This document shows, piece after piece, positions 24,392-32,349 of a stretch of DNA of 35,711 nucleotides. The translations under genes and the position numbers were made by a program. Below the pieces are notes generated by a model. The model saw only the letters and a list, made by a program, of their open reading frames with translations. It was not told the origin of the DNA and searched no databases. The number at the start of each line of letters is the position of its first letter. Within the stretch, counting starts at the first letter, position 1. This DNA is from Bacteroidota bacterium (GTDB taxonomy: Bacteria; Bacteroidota; Bacteroidia; AKYH767-A; 2013-40CM-41-45), in assembly GCA_003151745.1 (NCBI GenBank), contig PLYJ01000256.1, positions 1 to 35,711 of the forward strand, written 5' to 3'.

Positions 24392-24474
24392 GCGCAAGAT
24401 AAATAAAAATAGACATTTTCCAAATCAAGCTAAATCACAGTTCAGACAACATAAAAAATCGAACCCACTCAAGC

Positions 24475-24511
24475 TCCGCTCCCCTCTTCTTTGGAGGGGG
24501 GCCGGGGGTGA
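24475..24511. repeat. REP-like hairpin, copy 2
   Basis: CCCCTC (24481-24486) pairs with GAGGGG (24494-24499) across TTCTTTG, followed by GGCCGGGGGTGAG. It has the same order of stem, loop and GGGGGTGAG tail as the copy at 20768-20803. The two copies bracket dnaB and the nuclease pair. Confidence 0.75.
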
Positions 24512-24577
24512 GTCCCAACAAAAAACACCCCTTTTCTTACAATCAACAAAAAATCTCCCTTATTTATGTAACCCAGC

Positions 24578-24766
24578 CATATTGCCTCAAAACGGACATA
24601 ATCTGATCACCAAATACCCATTGCGAACCACCAAAAGCCGCTTGCGAACCATCAACAGTCAATTGCGACCCATGAAATGTCAATTGCGACAACTCAACAG
24701 TCAATTGCGAACCATCAAATGACAATTGCGACATCTCAACACTCAATTACGGACCGCCCAGACTTT
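24578..24766. repeat. Repeat array 3: 9 units, 21-bp period
   Basis: Seven clear units start exactly 21 bases apart (24620, 24641, 24662, 24683, 24704, 24725, 24746). Most open ATTGCGAMC, then CATCAA or CTCAA, and end in TCA or ACA. Two decayed units precede them (24578 and 24599). The sequence differs from the other three arrays. A minus-strand frame stays open and reads as seven-residue repeats of the LTVDGSQ type; I treat it as a by-product of the period. Confidence 0.88.
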
Positions 24767-24895
24767 AATTGTCAACCCTTAAAGTGCCATTTTTTCCATC
24801 TCTTTTATATTGCAGCCCCTTTGAACTAAAAAAACCTTAAACTTTGAACAATAACCCTAAACAACAAACGTTACAATCATACCCCAATAACTCCG

Positions 24896-24903
24896 TATCT
24901 TTA
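24896..24903 (+). promoter_or_regulatory. Possible -7 box for the following exported protein
   Basis: TATCTTTA matches seven of eight bases of TAnnTTTG and lies 22 bases before the ATG at 24926. Confidence 0.4.
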
Positions 24904-24925
24904 CAGAATAATCCAAATTCATAAT

Positions 24926-26185
24926 ATGAAAAGGCTTTTAATCGTATGCGCCCTTCTTGCGGGTTTTCTTACTTCACAAGCAGCATACATTCTCATCCCC
25001 ATGGATGAAACACAAACCGACCATCTCAAAGCGTATGGCATTGCATATATGGTTTTAAAGCGCGATGTAGATGTTACATGGCTCTTAAACTATCACGGCG
25101 GCAGTTTCTTGTTTCACGACTTCCCCGACTTCGAAAAAGAATGCAGCATACGCGGTGTCAAGTACCAGGTAATAGCCAATGGACAAGCAGACCAGATCCT
25201 CGCCGAGATTGCCGATCCACAGGTAAACCAGGATGCCATCAAGCTTCAGAAGGCGCCGAAGGTTGCTGTCTATTCACCGAAGGACAAGTTGCCATGGGAT
25301 GATGCCGTTACGCTTGCACTCACTTATGCAGAGATTCCTTACGACCTTGTTTACGATGATGATGTAATAAATGGAAAGCTTCCGCTATATGATTGGCTCC
25401 ATCTCCACCACGAAGACTTCACCGGTCAGTACGGAAGGTTTTATGCGATGTATCACACGGCAGCATGGTATCAACAGGACGTGGCCACCCAGGAAGCAAC
25501 GGCACACAAGCTTGGTTTCCAAAAAGTGAGTCAATTGAAGCTGGCCATAGCACAAAAAATACGCGACTTCACAGCAGGAGGTGGATATTTATTTGCCATG
25601 TGCTCAGCTCCTGACAGCTACGACATTGCCCTTGCTGCAGAAGGCGTTGACATCTGTGCAGAAATGTACGATGGCGATCCTGCAGACCCCAACATGAACT
25701 CCAAACTTGACTATTCAAAATGTTTCGCCTTCAAAGATTTCAAGCTGAAGATGAATCCGCTTGAGTACTCAAAATCAACCATTGACAACAGCCCTTCTGA
25801 CCGGCATCTCACCCGTGATCATGATTTCTTTACGCTGTTCGAATTTTCAGCCAAATGGGATCCCATTCCTACCATGCTTTGCCAGGATCATGAGCAGATC
25901 ATTAAAGGATTCATGGGTCAGACAACTGCTTTCAAAAAGCAATATATAAAGTCGGACGTGCTGGTGATGGGTGAAAACAAAAGTGAAAACGAAGCGCGAT
26001 ATATACATGGTGAATTCGGCAAAGGCACCTGGACATTCTACGGAGGCCACGATCCGGAAGATTACCAGCATCTCGTTGGCGATCCTCCTACCGATCTTGC
26101 TCTGCATAAGAACTCTGCAGGCTATCGCTTAATCCTCAATAACGTTTTGTTTCCTGCTGCGAAAAAGAAAAAGCAAAAAACATAA
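24926..26185 (+). CDS. Exported 'asparagine synthetase B'-type protein of Bacteroidota
   Basis: Protein of 419 residues with a signal peptide (KRLLIVCALLAGFLTSQAA, cleavage near residue 20). It matches a conserved Bacteroidota family that databases label asparagine synthetase B: AYILIPMDETQTDHLKAYGI, WLLNYHGGSFLFHDFPD, KVAVYSPKDKLPWDDAVTLA, LHLHHEDFTGQYGRFYAMYH, GGGYLFAMCSAPDSYDIALA, FSAKWDPIPTMLCQDHEQII, FYGGHDPEDYQHLVGDPPTD and the C-terminal AAKKKKQKT. The name is doubtful: the protein is exported and much shorter than real AsnB, and I see no Cys2 amidotransferase start. The middle part resembles a class I glutamine-amidotransferase-like or ThuA-like fold with a Cys-containing MCSA loop, but this is inference. 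It is monocistronic and is followed by a heptamer hairpin. Confidence 0.8.
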   Translation: MKRLLIVCALLAGFLTSQAAYILIPMDETQTDHLKAYGIAYMVLKRDVDVTWLLNYHGGSFLFHDFPDFEKECSIRGVKYQVIANGQADQILAEIADPQVNQDAIKLQKAPKVAVYSPKDKLPWDDAVTLALTYAEIPYDLVYDDDVINGKLPLYDWLHLHHEDFTGQYGRFYAMYHTAAWYQQDVATQEATAHKLGFQKVSQLKLAIAQKIRDFTAGGGYLFAMCSAPDSYDIALAAEGVDICAEMYDGDPADPNMNSKLDYSKCFAFKDFKLKMNPLEYSKSTIDNSPSDRHLTRDHDFFTLFEFSAKWDPIPTMLCQDHEQIIKGFMGQTTAFKKQYIKSDVLVMGENKSENEARYIHGEFGKGTWTFYGGHDPEDYQHLVGDPPTDLALHKNSAGYRLILNNVLFPAAKKKKQKT

Positions 26186-26202
26186 TAAGTTTAATGTTCC
26201 GG

Positions 26203-26254
26203 GTTTAAAGTTTAAAGTTTTGGAAGTGCTAACGTTAAACTTTTAACTTTAAAC
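26203..26254. repeat. Heptamer hairpin element (GTTTAAA type), copy 2
   Basis: GTTTAAA heptamers at 26203 and 26210 and a partial copy at 26217 face the inverse arm at 26231-26254 (AACGTTAAAC, then TTTTAACTTTAAAC). It lies between the convergent stops of the exported protein and the porin and may be a bidirectional terminator. Same family as 4566-4645. Confidence 0.8.
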
Positions 26255-28209
26255 TACAAATCAAAGAACCTCATCGAGATTCCAAACCTGATGGCGAAAG
26301 GCGTGACAGGATAGCCGGGAACATAATAATGTACGCTGCTATTAAAAAAGCTTTCAATATTTTCAAACTTTAAAAATACACGTGCTGCCTTTATTCTCAT
26401 GTTGACAAAGGCATCAACAGTTTCGTAGCCGCCTACTTTTTGAGCATCTTGCAAATAAAAAACGCGTGTAGCAGGCATGTAAGCATCTCCATAGTAACCG
26501 GAAAGATACCTGACATCAAGACCTATCTGCGCAAACAAAGCGCTCCTGAAAAAATGATTTTCATAATACAATGAGTTATATGTTTGCCATTCGGGTAACC
26601 GTAACACATCATTGCTGCCTGCCTGCTGGTGAACGATCTTCGTGAGCAGGTTCCAATGCCTCCACCTGATTCTGTCATTGAGTTGTATAGACATTAGCTT
26701 CTGCTGGTCAACCTGGGCGGGCAAAGCAGTACTGTCGAAATAAATAAAATTGTTCATCAGGAAGTAATCTGCCGTCACCGAAAATTTATATTTAACGGAT
26801 GAAATGGTTGCTCCCACTTTTTTGATTTCCTTCTTTTCGAAATCATTTTGCCAAATGAAATTATTGGAGTAGTATTCATCTTCAAGTAGTGAAGGCCTTG
26901 TGAGATCTGCGCCGCCATGAACATCTGCAGAAAGGACTTTATTTAAATGATAACCAAGCCGCCCGTCGGCGGAATAATCATTTTTATTTCTTCCGTCAAA
27001 ATAATATGTTGAGCCTAATAGCCAAAACAGCTTGCTGCTGTCATTGCGAAGACTTGCAGAAGCAGATAAATCAGCGAACTCATGAAGGACGGAAGGAAAA
27101 ATAAAAGTTTCATCTCCCTGTCGAAGACTAAAGAAATCATAATTAACAGATGCTTCAAAGCGGCTTGGATGGGAGGAAGAATCTTTCACACTGCCTATGT
27201 TTCCTTGTATCCCCAATTTATTGCTAAACTGATCACTGACTGTCGAATCCTGTGTTGAATTTGCATTGATATAAAAGTGCTGATAAAAGCTACTATCAAG
27301 ACCAATAGCCTGATCGGAATACGTGTACGTGTTTCTTTGGAAGGAAGAAGAAAGAAAGAATCTTGTAGGTAAAATCTTAGTATAGGAGTTATAATGACTC
27401 TGACCGGTAGTGTCAGAAGAGGAAGGACTGAGAAATGAAGGACTCCAGAACTGCATGACGTTGACGTATCTTGTCCTGGTTCGGTTCTCCGACTGGTTGA
27501 GATTTACAGGTAATGTCAGAGGCTGCTGATCGGGGGAATAATAATTTAGTTTTAGCCCTCCGTTTTCCTGCGAAGAGTTTGAATTCCAGATTGCATCTGC
27601 GAAAATCCTGTAACGAAAATTCCGTGAGTAATAACTAAGCCATAAATCCAGATTACTTACTCCTGTAATCTGCTGGTTAAAATAGCCGATAGAAGCGGCA
27701 CGACGATAATCAAATCCAGCAAACAATCTTTTTGAAAGCAGTTGTTCATAGTTTATTTTAACCTGCTGGTCTTTCTCCTGTCCCTGTATATAGTCCAACT
27801 GGGTGTACCTTCTTGTTCCATGATAAAATCTTAGCGAATCCGGATTAAACTGGTAGAAATAAAACGGATCGGTGAAGATGACGGGAGAAATAAAATCACG
27901 ATTAGTAAAAATAAGGTTTCTTGATGCTGTATTTGCATCACTTAAATAAGTTCTTCCAAGCCCTTCAGCAAAGATGGAGTTGTTGAGTTCCCACCCATTG
28001 AGCGAGGTATCAATAGATTGAAAATGTGAATTATTTAACGGGTCGAGGATGTAATCAACTTTTAAAGGAGTAATTGTTTTTCCTGAATCAAGCTGCTGTG
28101 CTGTTCTTGTCGTATCGTTTTGCCCTGCGCGAGGAGTGTACTGTGCATAGGCCTGACCGGAACCAATAAAGAATAAAACAAAAACAATGTATTTAAAGAT
28201 TCGGAGCAC
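26254..28209 (-). CDS. Putative porin (Porin_10-like)
   Basis: Outer-membrane beta-barrel protein of 651 residues. The signal peptide IFKYIVFVLFFIGSGQAYAQ ends at about residue 23. A region common to this family comes next (TPLKVDYILDPLNNSHFQSI, then DTSLNGWELNN and YLSDANTASRNLIF). The rest is alternating, aromatic-rich strands (YYSRNFRYRIFADAIWNSNS, LFAQIGLDVRYLSGYYGDAY). It ends in IRFGISMRFFDL, close to the usual terminal aromatic strand. It shows no plug domain, so it is not a TonB receptor. Its start lies 24 bases after the stop of the gamma-carbonic-anhydrase-like gene on the same strand, so the two are probably co-transcribed. Solute unknown. Confidence 0.85.
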   Translation of the reverse strand: MLRIFKYIVFVLFFIGSGQAYAQYTPRAGQNDTTRTAQQLDSGKTITPLKVDYILDPLNNSHFQSIDTSLNGWELNNSIFAEGLGRTYLSDANTASRNLIFTNRDFISPVIFTDPFYFYQFNPDSLRFYHGTRRYTQLDYIQGQEKDQQVKINYEQLLSKRLFAGFDYRRAASIGYFNQQITGVSNLDLWLSYYSRNFRYRIFADAIWNSNSSQENGGLKLNYYSPDQQPLTLPVNLNQSENRTRTRYVNVMQFWSPSFLSPSSSDTTGQSHYNSYTKILPTRFFLSSSFQRNTYTYSDQAIGLDSSFYQHFYINANSTQDSTVSDQFSNKLGIQGNIGSVKDSSSHPSRFEASVNYDFFSLRQGDETFIFPSVLHEFADLSASASLRNDSSKLFWLLGSTYYFDGRNKNDYSADGRLGYHLNKVLSADVHGGADLTRPSLLEDEYYSNNFIWQNDFEKKEIKKVGATISSVKYKFSVTADYFLMNNFIYFDSTALPAQVDQQKLMSIQLNDRIRWRHWNLLTKIVHQQAGSNDVLRLPEWQTYNSLYYENHFFRSALFAQIGLDVRYLSGYYGDAYMPATRVFYLQDAQKVGGYETVDAFVNMRIKAARVFLKFENIESFFNSSVHYYVPGYPVTPFAIRFGISMRFFDL

Positions 28210-28233
28210 TTTTTTGATGCAGGATAATTTATT

Positions 28234-28833
28234 TTATTTTTTCAGATCCTTCCAAGTCCTGTAAATAGCGCGTTGCTTTGTCCTTTCTTCGGGCAATTCC
28301 CGCAATGGCTCACAAGACTTCAACGTTTCATATAACTCTGAAGGGAGCGACTGATATAGCTTTGTTCCTTCCGATTTCCATTCAATCATTTCATCACTTA
28401 CATCCTTTATAATTTTTGCGGGATTGCCAACCACTACTTTTCGCTCCGGTATTTCCATCCCTTCAGGAATAAAACAAAGCGCTCCCACTATGGAGTTATC
28501 TCCAATTACAACGCGATCCATAATCACGGCATTCATTCCAATCAGAACGTTTTTGCCAATGGTTGCTCCATGAATAATTGCGCCATGGCCAATATGAGCA
28601 CCTTCTTTAAGCATTACGGTAATTCCCGGGAACATGTGGATGATGCAATTCTCCTGCACGTTGCATCCGTCTTCAATAATTATTTCGCCCCAATCACCAC
28701 GTATGGCAGCGCCAGTACCTATATAAACGTCCTTTCCTATAATTACATTGCCTGTGACTGTTGCGTTGGGATGAATGAAGGCGCTTTTATGAATGACAGG
28801 CTTATATCCTTTAAATTCAAAAATGTTCGGCAT
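28234..28833 (-). CDS. Gamma-carbonic-anhydrase-like hexapeptide-repeat protein (PaaY/CaiE type)
   Basis: Protein of 199 residues forming a left-handed beta-helix from hexapeptide repeats (about 12-135: ATVTGNVIIGKDVYIG, ATIGKNVLIGMNAVI, VVIGDNSIVGALCFI), with a C-terminal helix region. Three His fit the zinc site of the gamma-carbonic anhydrase family: H66 (CIIHMFPG), H83 and H88 (HIGHGAIIHG). IRGDWGEIIIEDGCNVQENC is the usual active-face segment. The long C-terminal extension is like PaaY and CaiE, where thioesterase activity on CoA esters has been described for PaaY. Which activity applies here is open. A -7-like box lies 17 bases before the ATG, and the porin gene follows. Confidence 0.88.
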   Translation of the reverse strand: MPNIFEFKGYKPVIHKSAFIHPNATVTGNVIIGKDVYIGTGAAIRGDWGEIIIEDGCNVQENCIIHMFPGITVMLKEGAHIGHGAIIHGATIGKNVLIGMNAVIMDRVVIGDNSIVGALCFIPEGMEIPERKVVVGNPAKIIKDVSDEMIEWKSEGTKLYQSLPSELYETLKSCEPLRELPEERTKQRAIYRTWKDLKK

Positions 28834-28850
28834 GATGTGTTTGTTGGCAG

Positions 28851-28858
28851 TAAAGGTA
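28851..28858 (-). promoter_or_regulatory. Possible -7 box for the carbonic-anhydrase-like gene
   Basis: On the minus strand this reads TACCTTTA, seven of eight bases of TAnnTTTG, 17 bases before the ATG at 28833. Confidence 0.45.
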
Positions 28859-28932
28859 ATTGATAAACAAATAAAAATCGGAATGCGATTTCAAAGAGTC
28901 AACATTCCGATTAATGAATTCAAAACAAGCTT

Positions 28933-31900
28933 TTATCTTAACAGGGTGATGGATCCCTTCCGCTCAATATCGGTACCGTCGCTTCCTTTCATTTTGGCGA
29001 AGTAAACATAGACACCTTGCGCGGCATCATGACCTTTATATGTTCCATCCCAACCGATGGTTGGATTCTCCGAATGGAAAATGCGTTCACCCCACCGATT
29101 ATATATATCGAAAGAAAATTCCTGTGCATCTAAAAAAGAACTGAAAGGCATAAATATCGGGTTAATGGTGCCGTCAGGGTGAAAGGCATTTGGAATAAAT
29201 ACCATTGCATTTTGAACTACGCAAGCCTGGTTTGAAAAGCTTGTGTCAACGAAGCCAAAGGTATTACCGGGGCCTTCCACTGCTTCTATATAATAACAAA
29301 ACTTACCATCGGTGTAATTAAGATTTGAGATGTTATCTGTAAACGTATTGGATTTTCCAAATGGAACTGTTGTAATGGGTGTGGTGCCGATAATATTGTC
29401 CACATTTCTATATACATTGTAATGATCAACGCCTCCAAGCCAGATTTCATAATCGTTCCAGTCCACAGTATTTGACAAGTTATCATTGGCTGTTGCGGTA
29501 GCATGAATCGTGCGGCCAAGCTGTGAAATGAACGTATTGTTGCCGCAGCTGTCAACGGCAATCACTTTGTAATAATAGCTTCGCTCACCAACAGGAACAT
29601 TGTTATCTGTAAAGTTAATGAACGGATTGCCTGTGAAAGGAACTATGCCAACAGTGTCATAAGGGCCGCCAAGAGCCACTGACCGAATAATCTTGTATGA
29701 GACAATGTCAGCCGCAGTATCCACATAAGCTTCAATTTCAGCAGTGTTATCGCTGACTACAGTAGCTTTTCGCACATACTGAAACAGGGGAGGCTGGATG
29801 AGTGTTGCATTAACACAAACTTTATTGGAAGAAGATGTTTCCGTATTGCTTCCATCCAATGCCATGATAATGTAACAGTAAGTGGATAAAGGGATGAGAG
29901 AATCCTGCACAAAGGTTGTTGCGACTGATGAACCAATAAAATTAAATGCTCCGCCATTGATGCTCGCATAAATATTGTATTCTTTAACACCGGCAGGCCA
30001 GTTGACAAATGGATTCCAGAACAGCGTAGCGCTATTGGTACACGCATCGAACGCAGCATTCAGATGAATAGTATTCTGTACTAAGCTTAAAGGACTTGTA
30101 TTTCCGCAACTATCAAACGCAGCCACGCAGAAAGAATCGGATTTTGATGTTGCATCTATAGAAGATGCGAAAGAGAGATTATTAATTCCATTCACCGTAT
30201 CAATGGGTACGCATGGACCTCCTGTGCATTGATAAATGATGTACCCGATAACATCACCCGATGAATCCTGCTTCCAGCTCATGGTAGCCAAACCGGCCCC
30301 GTCAACACTCACGGAATCCATCAGTGGAATTACAGGAGCAATGATGTCGTGAAAAAGTTTACCATTAATAGTAGAAACAGAAATACATCCGCTTGAATCA
30401 GAAACTTCAATACGGTAATTGATGAAGGCGCTGCACAGTGTTATCGCTTCTCTGTAGGTAAATAGTTGCGTGGAATCAAGGAGTGTCCATACTCCGGCAG
30501 GATATTCTTTGTATATGCGATAGTAAAGGGAATTGGAGGAAAGCGGGGGAACATGTGTCGGATTCCAGCTCAGATCAGCATACCCTGTTCCGGGGTTTAA
30601 AACAGTAAGTTGAATTGCTTTCAGGGTGTCACTTGATTCCGACGGATTAATGATATTCGGACAACCTGAGCGATCAACCATATAATAATAAACAGGGGTA
30701 ACATTTGCATTGGCTCCCACATGAGTATAGCTTGTTTGTGCATAATTCAAAACACTGTCAATCAAAGTATAGGGTCCTCCCTGGCTCTGCGAGTAATATA
30801 TATCAAAGGCATGGAACCTGCCTGCAGTATCCGGCTTAGGCACCCAACTTATTGTTACATCGCCATTAGCGGCTACAGCAACGCATTTAAGCAGGGGAGG
30901 AGGCAAGGGTGGCGGCGGCAACACCACAATGGTTACTGTGGAAAGCGTAGTGCCCGGTATCGGGCAAAAGTCGTCTGAGGCTTTGATTACAAAATTGTAA
31001 ACATTAGAAAAGTTTGCGCAGCCCACGGCAAATCCAAGATGATTGCAGGTCGTCTGCCATTTAAATTCCGTTGTAAGAGTCTTCTGACCCGACAGCAAGG
31101 CAGGCGGAGGGGTAAGCGTAGCGCAAGGCGGCAGGAGGCAAACGCCGTTTGAATTCGTAAAGTTTTGATCAAACTCGGGACTGGAAGCGGTAATAGAAAG
31201 GTTCTGATACGTATTGGCAGGTGTAAGGTCAGTGTCTGTCGTTGTGATAAAGAAATCAACAAGGTCGCCTGCGTAAACAGTATCTATATATGTAGTGTGC
31301 CCGCCAATAGAATCAGGAAAAGGAGGTACCATCTGTGGTGGATGATTGGGTTCACCCGGCTTAATATCAGCGCATGCGGCGAATATTACCTGTATTTCGC
31401 GATACACCTGCGCAACCAGCGTACCGCATTTATATGCGCTTACTTCAACGACCATTACAAAATAACCCTGTGTGAGGGAAGTGTATTTTATTTCGCCTGT
31501 ATTTGGGTTGAGGACTGCGGGAGTTCCCGGTAACGGATTGGTGTAGCTATATCCGGGAGCGAAGGCTAATGCAGGAGGACAGGCAGGAGTAAATAAGGTG
31601 CCGCAACTACCATTGAAGTTGTCTAATGGCTCTGCCCAGGCAAAGTGTAATGAATCCAACTCAGGATCAACTGCATTTTGATTAAATGTAAACGGGTAAC
31701 CGGTACATAACACTGCTCTTGGCTTCTCGAAAAATTCAGGAGAAGAATCATAACATGGGTTTGTGTTTAGCCCATTATATGCAAACATTTTAGCACGAAG
31801 AGTAAAACCAAGGGTATCTCCGACGGCACCCGCTAAGTTCACCACAGCGCCATTCCTGCAACAATTATCGTATGTGAATATCCATCCTGTGGCAGGAGGT

Positions 31901-32298
31901 GTGCCGGAAATAGTAATTGGATTACTTTGATATATATATTCTGACATAGCCCCCTCTACAGGAACTCCACAGTTAGGCCAGCACCCTCTGTTTTGAGCTG
32001 AATCACAGGTAATCAGAGGCCCTGCAGGATTGCAAACAGGTGAATCGTCAGTCTGGCTTTTCAGATTAAGCGGTATTGTATTGAGACCGGGGCAATAATG
32101 AACTTTTAAATTAAGACTTAAGGGAGCCTGTATTCCATTACAATCCCGGTATAACACCATATTAAAAACAAACTGTCCGGTGCCCAGGCATGTCCATGTA
32201 ATCTCGCCGCCCATCAAATGACTTCCAAATGATGTAAGCGAAAAAATAGGAATAAATAAAAGTGATAAAAGGATTTGTTTCAAAGCAGGCATGGCCAC
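28933..32298 (-). CDS. Large surface protein with fibronectin-type repeats and T9SS type B (gliding-associated) C-terminal domain
   Basis: Secreted protein of 1121 residues. The signal peptide is ALKQILLSLLFIPIFSLTSF, and cleavage near GSHLMGGEI is typical of this Bacteroidota family, whose mature N-terminus continues GEITWTCLGTGQFVFNMVLY with Cys pairs. The N-terminal 470 residues are Cys- and Pro-rich adhesin-like domains. From about 475 a series of fibronectin type III-like modules follows (for example TISWVPKPDTAGRFHAFDIY, and AATLFWNPFVNWPAG-like strands). The last 90 residues are the gliding-motility-associated C-terminal domain: VFIPNAFHPDGTINPIF, FDIYNRWGERIFHS, GWDGTYKGHDAAQGVYVYF. 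It would cross the outer membrane through the T9SS and stay at the surface. A second start codon lies two codons downstream. It has its own -7 box. Confidence 0.93.
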   Translation of the reverse strand: MAMPALKQILLSLLFIPIFSLTSFGSHLMGGEITWTCLGTGQFVFNMVLYRDCNGIQAPLSLNLKVHYCPGLNTIPLNLKSQTDDSPVCNPAGPLITCDSAQNRGCWPNCGVPVEGAMSEYIYQSNPITISGTPPATGWIFTYDNCCRNGAVVNLAGAVGDTLGFTLRAKMFAYNGLNTNPCYDSSPEFFEKPRAVLCTGYPFTFNQNAVDPELDSLHFAWAEPLDNFNGSCGTLFTPACPPALAFAPGYSYTNPLPGTPAVLNPNTGEIKYTSLTQGYFVMVVEVSAYKCGTLVAQVYREIQVIFAACADIKPGEPNHPPQMVPPFPDSIGGHTTYIDTVYAGDLVDFFITTTDTDLTPANTYQNLSITASSPEFDQNFTNSNGVCLLPPCATLTPPPALLSGQKTLTTEFKWQTTCNHLGFAVGCANFSNVYNFVIKASDDFCPIPGTTLSTVTIVVLPPPPLPPPLLKCVAVAANGDVTISWVPKPDTAGRFHAFDIYYSQSQGGPYTLIDSVLNYAQTSYTHVGANANVTPVYYYMVDRSGCPNIINPSESSDTLKAIQLTVLNPGTGYADLSWNPTHVPPLSSNSLYYRIYKEYPAGVWTLLDSTQLFTYREAITLCSAFINYRIEVSDSSGCISVSTINGKLFHDIIAPVIPLMDSVSVDGAGLATMSWKQDSSGDVIGYIIYQCTGGPCVPIDTVNGINNLSFASSIDATSKSDSFCVAAFDSCGNTSPLSLVQNTIHLNAAFDACTNSATLFWNPFVNWPAGVKEYNIYASINGGAFNFIGSSVATTFVQDSLIPLSTYCYIIMALDGSNTETSSSNKVCVNATLIQPPLFQYVRKATVVSDNTAEIEAYVDTAADIVSYKIIRSVALGGPYDTVGIVPFTGNPFINFTDNNVPVGERSYYYKVIAVDSCGNNTFISQLGRTIHATATANDNLSNTVDWNDYEIWLGGVDHYNVYRNVDNIIGTTPITTVPFGKSNTFTDNISNLNYTDGKFCYYIEAVEGPGNTFGFVDTSFSNQACVVQNAMVFIPNAFHPDGTINPIFMPFSSFLDAQEFSFDIYNRWGERIFHSENPTIGWDGTYKGHDAAQGVYVYFAKMKGSDGTDIERKGSITLLR

Positions 32299-32318
32299 AT
32301 TATTAAGGCATTAGCCTG

Positions 32319-32326
32319 CAAAACTA
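32319..32326 (-). promoter_or_regulatory. Probable -7 box for the large surface protein
   Basis: On the minus strand this reads TAGTTTTG, a full match to TAnnTTTG, 20 bases before the start at 32298. Confidence 0.55.
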
Positions 32327-32349
32327 TGAAAAAAAGAGGGTTAAAGCAA

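Larger units (their letters stand above)
24346..24925. other. Intergenic region carrying a REP-like hairpin and repeat array 3
   Basis: This 580-base divergent gap lies between the nuclease gene (minus) and an exported protein gene (plus). It holds a -7-like box for each direction, the second REP-like hairpin, the 21-bp array and a short GTTTAAA-like remnant near 24834. No gene is credible here. Confidence 0.75.

Noticed and set aside
24564-24746. Minus-strand open frame of 60 residues through array 3
   Set aside because: Same explanation: LTVDGSQ-type heptads follow from the repeat unit, with no flanking protein features.
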